From Hyperoodon ampullatus (taxonomy: Eukaryota; Chordata; Mammalia; Artiodactyla; Ziphiidae), in the NCBI GenBank assembly GCA_949752795.1, contig OX457061.1:45788338-45852337 (forward strand): a stretch of 64,000 nt of DNA, in the 5' to 3' direction. Numbering within the stretch: the first letter of the stretch is position 1; each line of letters starts with the position of its first letter. Of this stretch, positions 56,410 to 64,000 are shown one piece after another. The notes beneath the pieces are model-generated. The model had not been told where the DNA came from, ran no database searches, and saw only the letters and a list, made by a program, of their open reading frames with translations. A program made the position numbers and the translations under genes.

Positions 56410-57290
56410 AATAAAAACAAACAAACATCAATGATCAATTAGGCAGATATATAGAAATGAGAATAGACACAAGGATCCTTGTTCCAGTTCCAATTCCCTG
56501 TTCATTCAGTTCTGCAAGATACACTTGAACTGCCTACTTCATCGGAAACTAGTTTTTTTCACCTATAAATGCGTCTTTCCAGTCACAAAGCTAGCTTTTG
56601 TATGATCATTTTTTTATTGGCCACCAGCAAACAGAATGAGTGCTGCGGCACTCTAAAGAGGTTGGAGGTGATGATATTAAGTAGAGGGTAAGGTAGCTTC
56701 GGAAATTTCTTTATCATAATTGCAGCAATTTTCCAACAAGTGCAGCAATTTTCCTGCCAGAAAGACCTTGCCAGTCTTCCTCTATCAATGTGCTATACCT
56801 AAAAGAATCTGGCCCATGTTGGCTATAAGATTTTTGATTTACCTCCTCAACAGAAAGCTCTTCTGAGAACAGTTTATTCAAAGTAGTTGACAATGATAAT
56901 ATGCAGTAGCAGTAATGATAACAATGTGTTGAAATAGATAACACTCATGCTGCTAAATGGTGCAAACTGACATGAACTTTCTGAAGGGCAATGGGACATA
57001 ATCTATCAAGAGCCTTAAAAATGCTTATACCCATTGACTTAGTACTCTTACTTCTGGGAATTTATCCCATGAAATCAGAGATATGCACAAAGATTTCTCC
57101 AGGAGCCTGCATATTCTCTAAATCAGCATGTAATATTTAGTGCTGTTTCTTCAATACCCAATATTCATAGGTCCAGGAATCAAGGGGTAAAAATAGGAGT
57201 GGCACCCTCACTGTTATGCCTAGTAATCTACTAGCAAAGTGTTTGCTTTCTGTCCCCATGACCTAATGCTCTGCTTTGTCTAGAAATCTT
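56410..57290. other. No gene seen; L1-like patch
   Basis: 'TTTCTGAAGGGCAATGGGAC' and 'CTTACTTCTGGGAATTTATCCCATGAAATC' at 56975-57080 look like L1 ORF2 text. The rest is unassigned. Confidence 0.45.
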
Positions 57291-57299
57291 AGTTCCAAA

Positions 57300-57750
57300 G
57301 GGAAGAATGCATCTGCTGGGAGATAACAACGATTCCATTGAACCAAAGTTAAGACTGCCACCTGGCTAATTTGAGCTCCTCATGCCTCCAATCAACAGGC
57401 AAAGAAGGGAGTTACTATACTGGCTGGGGTGATTGATCCTGATTACCAAGGGAAAGTTGGACTGCTACTATACAGTGGAGTTATGGAAGATTACATCTGG
57501 AATACAGGTGATCTCTTAGGGAGTCTCTTAGTATTACCAGGCCCTGTAATTAAAGCCTATGGAAAACTACAACAACCCAATTCAGGCAGGACTACTTATG
57601 ACCCAGATTCTTCAGGAATCAAGTTTTAATTCCTCCTACCACAAAATACCACAACCAGCTGAGGCGCTTGCTGAGGGCAAAGGGAGTATGGAATGGGTAT
57701 TGGTAGAAGCTATTAGCTATGACCACATGACCAGTTGCAGAAACAAGGAG
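57300..57750 (+). pseudogene. ERV-L pol 3' remnant with a dUTPase domain
   Basis: The region translates, with at least one stop (TAA near 57380) and one frame change near 57405-57415, into a dUTPase-like segment. Motif 3 is readable as GVIDPDYQGKVGLLL at about 57426-57470, and a degenerate motif 4 follows as GDLLGSLLVLP. dUTPases hydrolyse dUTP. ERV-L elements are known for carrying this domain at the end of pol, downstream of integrase. The frame at 57429-57629 opens on GTG, not ATG, and lacks the C-terminal motif. This copy is dead. What follows (polypurine tract and LTR) fits the ERV-L order. Confidence 0.8.
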
Positions 57751-58088
57751 AAGACTGTAAGTTTATGCATAATTCTTCCCTTTTTTGTTCTGAATATGTT
57801 TGTGATGTGTATCAAATATCTTTGTTTCTTCCCTCTCTTATCCACCTGTCATATAACATAAGATGCATTAATAAAGTTACCTTTACATCAAAGTATTTCA
57901 GTTACAGGATATCAAGGAGAAGAGTGAACATCACCCAGAGATTTTGTGTCCTCTTCCGGGGAAAGAGTTGGTGTATTTTTGGTTGTATGCAGGATAGTTG
58001 TATTATGTTAGGCAAAAGTATGATTTTGTTATTGTCCTTATCTGGAGATTAAGTATAGCTTAAGGAGTTAAGTATAGGTGTCAAGTTG

Positions 58089-58101
58089 ACAAGGGGTGGA
58101 C
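58089..58101 (+). other. Polypurine tract before the LTR
   Basis: ACAAGGGGTGGAC immediately precedes TGGGATAATTAG, the start of the LTR. Retroviruses start plus-strand DNA synthesis from such a purine run, so its place supports reading 57300-59655 as one element's 3' end. Confidence 0.65.
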
Positions 58102-58214
58102 TGGGATAATTAGTTTTATGTGTCAACTTGGCTAGGCTATAGTACAGTTATTTAATCAAACATTAGTCTAGATGTTGCTGTGGAGGTATTTTGTAGATAT
58201 GGCCAATATTCTAC

Positions 58215-59278
58215 TTAGTTAACAATACTGTGTTGTACAGTTGAAAGTTACTAAGATAGTAAATCTTAAAAGTTCTCATCACACATAAAGAAAGGTAACT
58301 ATGTGAGGTGATGGATGTGTTAGTTAACCTTAACTTAATTGTGGTAATCGATAAAGAAAATTGCAGTCTTCCTCCTGTGTTTTTTTTTCCTAACAAGCAA
58401 TTAACTCAATTCTGACACTATAGTGTCAGATCCCACAGGTTAAGGGCTCAGTCCCTCAAACTGCCCCCTACTTCAGATGTGAATCACAAGTAGTAGGTCA
58501 CCAGGTTACCCACAACTTCTGTTCGACTTGGATACAAACTGGGGATTCCCATGACTTCCACTGCCTTGGATTTGATTATTTGCTGGAACAGCTCACAGAA
58601 CTCAGGGAAATGCTTACACTTAAAATTATTATATAACAAAGGATATGATAAAGAATACAGATAAACAGCCAGATGAAGAGATACATCAAGGTGGTATGGG
58701 AGAGGCCTGAGCACAAGAGCTTCTGGCCCTGTAGAGTTGGGAGTGTGTTGCCCTCCCAGTATATGGATGTATTCACCAACCTGAAGTCCCCTGAACACTA
58801 TATTATTGGGATTTTTATGACAACCTCATCATGGTAAGTATGATCGATTATTAGCTTCATTCCCTCCTCTGGAGAATTGGAGGTGGGAATGAGAATTCCA
58901 TGCTTCTAATCATGGCTTGGTCTTTCTGGTGACTAGCCTCTCCCCAGGAGCCAACCAATAGTCACCTCATTAAAACAAAAGACATTGCTATCACCCAGAA
59001 AATTCCAAGGGATTTAGGAAACCTGTCAGGAAACAGGATCAAAGACTAACTATTAGAACAAAAGATGCTCCTAGTGCTCTTATGTAATTTCTCAGGAAAT
59101 TACAGGGTTTTAGGAGCTCTGTGTCAGGAACTAGAGGCAGAGATCAATATATATTTTTCCTATTTTTCACATAATCATTTTGCAGTATCTATGTATATCA
59201 AGTCATCATGTTGTACACCTTAAACTCACCATAAGGTTATATGTCAATTATGTTTCAATGAAACTGGAAAAAATTTTT
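58215..59278. repeat. Foreign block(s) inserted in the MLT2-like LTR
   Basis: About 1.06 kb between the two LTR halves. The middle (about 58415-59160) resembles another mammalian LTR-type repeat: 'ACTATAGTGTCAGATCCCACAGG', 'GAACAGCTCACAGAACTCAGG', 'AACAGCCAGATGAAGAGATACATC', 'GGCTTGGTCTTTCTGGTGAC', 'TTAGGAGCTCTGTGTCAGGAAC'. The outer parts (58215-58400, 59170-59278) look like L1 3'-flank text. So two elements may be nested. I cannot name the families surely. Confidence 0.6.
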
Positions 59279-59544
59279 TTCAATTCTACTATCAGTTGAT
59301 TTTAAGTAATGAAGCTTACCCTTGATAATGTGGGTGGGCCTTATTCAATCAGTTGAAAGCCCTTAAGAGGAAAACAGATTTCCCTGAGGAAGAACTTCTG
59401 CCTCCAGACTGCCATATCAACTCTTGCCTGAGTGTTTCCAGCTTGCCCTGCAGATTTCAGACTTGCCAGCCTCTACAATCACGTAAGCCAATTCTCTGAA
59501 ATAAATCTCTCTCTAATATCTCTCTCTCCCTCTTTCTCTCCTTC

Positions 59545-59625
59545 TGAGATATATATATATATACATATATAATATTAATATCCTTATATTATATATAAAT
59601 ATATACATATATCCTCTGGTTCTTT
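59545..59625. repeat. (TA)n-rich tract
   Basis: ATATATATATATATACATATATAATATT-type sequence inside the LTR's 3' part, a common expansion site in MLT2 elements. Confidence 0.85.
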
Positions 59626-59672
59626 TTCTCTAGAGAACCCTGCCGGATACACAGCCTAAAATCTAACAATAA

Positions 59673-59801
59673 AGAATTCCTTGGCCATCCAGTTGTTAGG
59701 ACTCCACGCTTTCACTGCACGGGGCACAGATTTGATCCCTGGTCAGGGAACTAAGATCCTGCAAGCCACATGGCCAAAAAAAATAATAATAATAAATAAA
59801 A
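59673..59801 (+). repeat. Short CHR-1-like SINE
   Basis: GAATTCCTTGGCCATCCAG to CACATGGCCAAAAAAAATAAT. Target duplication AAAATCTAACAATAAA / AAAATCCAACAATTAAA. Confidence 0.9.
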
Positions 59802-59941
59802 TAAAATCCAACAATTAAATAAAGTATGATATATTCTTTCATTGAGTTATTTTCCAGCATTAAAAACGATGTTGTCAGAAAATATATAAATAACATGGGG
59901 AAGTTCTCATAATATTATGTTAAGTTTGAAGAATAGGAGAT

Positions 59942-60056
59942 GGGACTTCCCTGGCGGTCCAGTGGTTAATATTCCTCACTTCCAGTGCATGGGGCACAGG
60001 TTTGATCCCTGGTTGGGAACTAATATCCCACATGCACTGTGTTGCAGCCAAAAAAT

Positions 60057-60057
<1 letters not shown>
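59942..60057 (+). repeat. Short CHR-1-like SINE whose tail became a minisatellite
   Basis: GGGACTTCCCTGGCGGTCCAG to TGTTGCAGCCAAAAAATTAAG. Flanks GAAGAATAGGA (59929-59939) and AAGAATAGGGG (60223-60233) enclose SINE plus repeat, so the repeat array is the expanded tail. Confidence 0.92.
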
Positions 60058-60087
<30 letters not shown>

Positions 60088-60228
60088 GAGGAGGAGGAGG
60101 AGGGGGAGGGGGAGGAGGAGGAGGGGGAGGGGGAGGAGGAGGAGGGGGAGGGGGAGGAGGAGGAGGGGGAGGGGGAGGAGGAGGAGGGGGAGGGGGAGGA
60201 GGAGGAGGGGGAAGAAAGAAAGAAAGAA
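60058..60228 (+). repeat. (AAG)n, then a G-rich 21-bp minisatellite
   Basis: AAG triplets at 60058-60086, then a G-rich array whose landmark AGGGGGAGGGGG recurs at 60101, 60122, 60143, 60164, 60185 and (partly) 60206, an exact 21-bp period, then AAAG units to 60228. ORFs reading EEEEGEG are translations of the array and not genes. Confidence 0.95.
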
Positions 60229-60330
60229 TAGGGGAAATTTATGTCTGCAATTTTATTTCAAAAAATAAACACACCCATAGATGGAAGGAAATTAAAAAAA
60301 ATTCATTGCATTTATTTCTTGGTAATGATT

Positions 60331-60643
60331 CTTTTTTAAGATTTTTTTAAAATCATTTTTATTTTTGGCTGCATTGGGTCTTCGTTGCTGTGTGCAGGCT
60401 TTCTCTAGTTGTGGCGAGTGGGAGCCTACTCTTCGTTGGGGTGCGTGGGCTTCTCATTGATGTGGCTTCTCTTGCTGCAGAGCACGGGTTCTAGGCTCGT
60501 GGGCTCTAGAGTGCAGGCTCAGTAGTTGTGGCGCATGGACTTAGTTGCTCCACGGCATGTGGGATCTTCCCGGATCAGGGTTCGAACCTGTGTCCTCTGC
60601 ATTGGCAGGCGGACTCTTAACCACTGCACCACCAGGGAAGCCC
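60331..60643 (-). repeat. Long-form SINE, internally shortened
   Basis: T-rich tail, TTTTTGGCTGCATTGGGTC, to CACCAGGGAAGCCC. Target duplication TTGGTAATGATT / TTGGTAATTATT. Confidence 0.94.
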
Positions 60644-60772
60644 TTGGTAATTATTTTTTAATTAGTTTCTGGAAATTTGCTATTTTTGTTATCAGAACAA
60701 AAATGTTATTATGTAATTGCCTAACGATAAGGAATCCTTGCTCCACTTTGTAAGTCATTTTACTTTTCTATC

Positions 60773-61107
60773 TTTTTAAAATTTTTATAAGTTTACTTAT
60801 TTTATTTATTTTTGGCTGTGTTGGGTGTTCGCTGCTGCACGTGGGCTTTCTCTAGTTGCAGCAAGCGGGGTCTATTCTTTGTTGCAGTGCATGGGTTTAT
60901 TGTAGTGGCTTCTCATTGCAGAGCACAGGCTCTAGGCGCGCGGGCTTCAGTAGTTGTGGCTCACAGGATCTAGAGCACAGGCTCAGTAGTTGTGGCGCAC
61001 GGGCTTAGTTGCTCCGCGGCATGTGGGATCTTCCCGGGCCAGGGCTCAAACCCACGTCCCCTGCGTTGGCAGGTGGATTCTCAACGACTGCACCACCAGG
61101 GAAGCCC
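60773..61107 (-). repeat. Long-form SINE
   Basis: TTATTTTATTTATTTTTGG tail to CACCAGGGAAGCCC. Perfect 12-bp duplication TACTTTTCTATC at 60761-60772 and 61108-61119. Confidence 0.96.
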
Positions 61108-61119
61108 TACTTTTCTATC

Positions 61120-61685
61120 ATTAACTGATGCCTACGTGTTTGTTTTTATGCCAAGATTTCCTTACATTTGAGACAACAGGTATAGCTGGTAAAAGATACT
61201 TCAATAAAATTGTACATAATATTCTTTTAAAATTCTTACATTTATATTTAATTCCCAATTAGGCATTTGGGAAAAGTATGAAGGAGGTAGAATGACACTG
61301 TGAAATGTATTTTTTAATGAGCCATTTTTTGCTTATCTTTTTCCAAATAAATTAATGAGTTTATAAGTGGAAAAGTTTCATCTCTTCTTTTTCTTTCTTA
61401 TCTTATTGAGATTACACATAAAAGTGAGATCCTTTAAGTGTAAAGAGGAAGAGAAAACAAGGAACCTGGATAATTTAAACACTATTTCAATTCCTAAATG
61501 GTTAGAAATTGTCTGTATTTACAAATTCTATCAGTGTGTGTCAAATTATACCTAAAATGCAGAAACAGAATTTCTGGTCTCAAAGTAGTTGATATTCTGG
61601 CTAAAATATTTCAGGTTCTGAATAAAGATAAAACATAAGAATACTAGGAAAATGTAAAATAAATACCAATTACAAGTTCAACTGG
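61120..61685. other. No gene seen
   Basis: AT-rich. The ORF at 61367-61555 has no domain or regulatory context. Confidence 0.5.
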
Positions 61686-61689
61686 GTCC

Positions 61690-61865
61690 AGATATTTAAC
61701 ATGGCAGAGTTGAAAAAATGACAGAGATCCTGGGTTCCATTTCTCACTCATGGGCTATCTGCCTATGTGACTTGACTTTTTTGGCTTCAGTTTTCTATAA
61801 AAGTATGAGTTTAATGAGATGAGCTATCTTTATAATATCTTCCACCTTTAATAATCTATGCCCCA
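61690..61865 (+). repeat. MIR-like element
   Basis: 'GATCCTGGGTTCCATTTCTCACTCATGGG', 'TATGTGACTTGACTTTTTTGGCTTCAGTTTTCTATAAAAG': MIR in sense orientation, diverged. Confidence 0.6.
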
Positions 61866-61879
61866 GCGTCTGGAAAAAT

Positions 61880-62800
61880 TTCCACAGGGGTGAAATAATT
61901 ACCATTCACATGCCTGAAGTCTTCTAACATTTTTACATCACAAGAGAGCAGTTATTAAGCACTAACCACCTGTGCCAGTTCATGTTCCTATGTCTTCCAG
62001 GTCTCTTTTTTTACTATGTTTTATTATAGTTTGTATGAATTAAAATTCCAAGTACTTTTCCTAACAGAAATGCTTTCCTCCTGAGCCATTTGCCAGCAAG
62101 AATAGTTAATTAGCTCGAACACATTAAGGGAAATGTGTCATAGCAACATCTGCTTTGTTTGTTCCAAGGAATCTATGCAAATAAACAAGAGGAATTACTG
62201 TTACTAAGCATATATAACACAATTCAATTTGTCCAAAGTATTTTATAGTATTTCTTGTTATTTATTCTTCCCGGCAAGACCAAGACAAAGAGAAGGTAAG
62301 AGGTTAGCAGGTCCTGGGTCCCCCGCCCATTGATGGGCTTCCTACAGCATATTGCATTGTGATGGAATGGTTACAAGGACTGATTTGGAGGGGTTGAAGT
62401 GAAGGAGATGGGAATTGTTTAGTTTTTTATTTAAGTATATAAAATAGTATAGTTTGAAATAATCTTTTAAAAGAACTATATATGGATATATAGACACAGA
62501 TACAGTTACATACAAAAAAAGAATTGGAAGATCACACATCAAGATGTAAACAGTTGCTATCTGGAGGCTGGAATTATGGGTAATTTATCTGTTGTCTTTT
62601 TTTTCCTTTCTTGCTTTCCAAGTTTATACCTTGAGCATATATTATTTTTTAATTAGAAAAAAAGCTACCTTAAATAAGTAAATAGATTTACCCAAGATTC
62701 TGGAAGCGAGTTATTGCAGCATTACTCTCATCACAGTTTCTTCCTTATGCCTACTATTAACACCACCATGAACATACCTAGAGCACTTTGTAAAACATAC
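61880..62800. other. No gene seen
   Basis: AT-rich DNA. Text at 62690-62800 ends in 'GAGCACTTTGTAAAAC', perhaps the tail of an old MIR or L2. No exon seen. Confidence 0.45.
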
Positions 62801-62809
62801 ATTTGACTT

Positions 62810-63110
62810 ACTCTTCATTCAGTCATTCAACATCTAGGGAATACATCAAATATGCTAGGTGCCTTCCCACGCACTAGGGATGTGGAGGTGAATAAGGGTG
62901 TCCTTTGCTTGAGTAGCTCTCGAGCTAGTGGGAGAGACAGACATAGTGGGAGAGAAAACAGACCATTACAATACAGTGTGACAAATTAACCATGAACATT
63001 TTCTGTGAGGGCACAGAAGAAGAGTATCTTAGCCAGGTTGAAAGATGAGTGATGGTAGGAGGGGACCAGTCACGGAAAAGGTGATTCTCAAGTCCAAGAA
63101 ATTATTTACT
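62810..63110 (-). repeat. L2 3' end
   Basis: Reversed L2: CATTCAGTCATTCAACATC, 'TGCTAGGTGCCTTCCCACGCACTAGGGATG', then 'GTGGGAGAGACAGACATAG'. Confidence 0.7.
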
Positions 63111-63194
63111 AAGAATGAATGATTCTTATTAGATGTGGGAATGAGTGGACAAACCAGAGACACTTTTCTTAATCTTGGGAAGAAGTTTCAAATT

Positions 63195-63880
63195 GCATTC
63201 ATTCATTAATTTATTCATTTATTCAACAAATATTTGTTGAGTGCTAGCATGTGCTAGGCACTAGAGATATAATGGTAGCAAAAATAACCATAGTCCCTGT
63301 TCCTGAGGAGCTTATATTCTAGTGGAGGAGAAAGACATTAATCAAATAATCATACAAATAAATGTAAAATTTTAATTGTGTTAAGTGCTACAAAGGAGAA
63401 GTGTATGGTGCTATGAAACTGATAATGGGGAAGGGAAGGATTACTAGTCAAGGGGGCCAGGGAACACTTTCCTGAGGAAGTAATGTTTAAACTGAGATCC
63501 AAAGAATGACTAAGTATTACAACAGCAAAGAGGCAAAAACAGTGAACCAAATAGAGGTAAAGCTGTTCACAGGCCCTGTGGCAGTAGGGAGCATTTTGGT
63601 TAGGAAGGATTGAAAGAGGGCCAGTATGGCTGGACCTGAGGAAGGGGGAAGACTATGGTATGAGATGTGGCTGGAGTCAAGTTAGGAACCAGGTCATGCA
63701 GGGTCTTATAGGCCAGATTAAGGATTTTATCTTTATCCAAAGAGCAAGAGAAAGACACTGAAGAAAGTTAACCTGGAGGTGAGAATGGGGATGACTTGTT
63801 CAAATTTGCATTAAAAAAGATAAGTATCTGCAGATCGCAGAACAGAATAACAAAAGAGGTCAGAGTGGATGCTGGTAGTT
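63195..63880 (-). repeat. L2 element
   Basis: Reversed L2 end CATTCATTAATTTATTCATT, 'ATTTGTTGAGTGCTAGCATGTGCTAGGCAC', then body: 'GAACACTTTCCTGAGGAAGTAATG', 'GGGCCAGTATGGCTGG', 'GGTCATGCAGGGTCTTATAGGCC'. A second piece of the same or another L2 copy. Confidence 0.75.
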
Positions 63881-64000
63881 CTTCTAGGAGACCTTCACAA
63901 ATGGCGGGACCAATAGGTGACAGACTTGGACTAGTGTAATGGCGAGATGTGAATTGACTCAAGATACTAATAAGGTAAAATAATTAGGACTTGGTGATGG

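Larger units (their letters stand above)
58102..59655 (+). repeat. MLT2-like (ERV-L) LTR, split by later sequence
   Basis: The left part, 58102-58212, reads TGGGATAATTAGTTTTATGTG .. 'CAACTTGGCTAGGCTATAG', 'AGTCTAGATGTTGCTG'. The right part, 59280-59655, reads 'AATGTGGGTGGGCCTTATTCAATCAGTTG', 'CTGAGGAAGAACTTCTGCCTCCAGACTGCC', 'CTTGCCAGCCTCTACAATCACG', AATAAATCTCTCTC, then an AT repeat and CTCTAGAGAACCCTG. Both parts match the MLT2 LTR layout in order. Confidence 0.82.

Noticed and set aside
57429..57629. A functional dUTPase gene
   Set aside because: Opens on GTG, has an upstream stop and frame change, lacks the C-terminal motif, and sits in ERV-L order next to an LTR.
59917..60268. Acidic (EEEEGEG) and basic (RRRGRG) ORFs
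   Set aside because: Translations of the 21-bp minisatellite and SINE tail.
1..64000. About 20 ORFs beginning M(R)YAGLSLLWPLPL or containing GGAVVESPPADAGDTG
   Set aside because: All fall exactly on short-form SINEs, on both strands, at unrelated places; they are SINE translations, not a protein family.
1..64000. tRNA genes suggested by box A/box B-like sequences (GTTCGAGCCC, GGTTCGATCCC)
   Set aside because: These lie in SINE heads, which derive from a tRNA; no free-standing cloverleaf was seen.

Overview
This is nuclear DNA from a whale or dolphin, most likely a toothed whale. The evidence is its repeats. About 55 copies of a tRNA-derived SINE lie on both strands; they start with GGGCTTCCCTGGTGG-type heads and end in A-rich or AAATAAATA tails. 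This is the CHR/CHR-2 SINE group of cetaceans. Many copies are a short, nearly identical, internally deleted form that resembles the cetacean 'CD/CDO' deletion subfamilies. L1, L2, MIR and endogenous-retrovirus (ERV) remnants fill much of the rest. No bacterial, plasmid or phage features are present.

The window is about 64 kb of intergenic or intronic DNA around one promoter. At 26.9-27.6 kb there is a CpG-rich island with a perfect CRE palindrome, a CCAAT box and a second CRE-like site. A probable first exon on the minus strand ends in a good splice donor at 27237. The gene would therefore run leftwards and out of the window, making 1-27236 mostly intron. I see no other convincing coding exon and cannot name the gene. 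A roughly 5.1-kb stretch around the promoter (23.8-28.9 kb) has no SINE, unlike its flanks.

Layout: 1-1.6 kb, L1 3' pieces with a small foreign retroposed insert; 1.9-23.8 kb, SINE-dense DNA with degraded L1 bodies (7.2-9.2, 14.1-15.5 and 16.6-17.6 kb); 23.8-27.6 kb, SINE-free DNA and the promoter; 27.9-28.4 kb, an ERV LTR; 28.9-29.8 kb, three SINEs stacked in each other's tails; 30.3-32.6 kb, L2 (minus); 32.7-35.8 kb, L1; 37.8-38.5 kb, a second LTR related to the 28-kb one; 38.5-39.7 kb, an L1 3' end broken by three SINEs; 40.5-44.5 kb, two solo LTRs of one family in opposite orientation, each with a perfect 4-bp target duplication; 45-54 kb, mixed SINE, MIR and L2; 57.3-59.7 kb, the 3' end of an ERV-L element (dUTPase remnant, polypurine tract, MLT2-like LTR split by later sequence); 60.05-60.23 kb, a G-rich 21-bp minisatellite grown from a SINE tail; 62.8-63.9 kb, L2.

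Almost every predicted ORF is a translation of a repeat. Nothing here supports a new multi-gene system. The notable content is the promoter, the clean record of retroposon and LTR insertion (many target duplications can be read directly), and a few unassigned segments.
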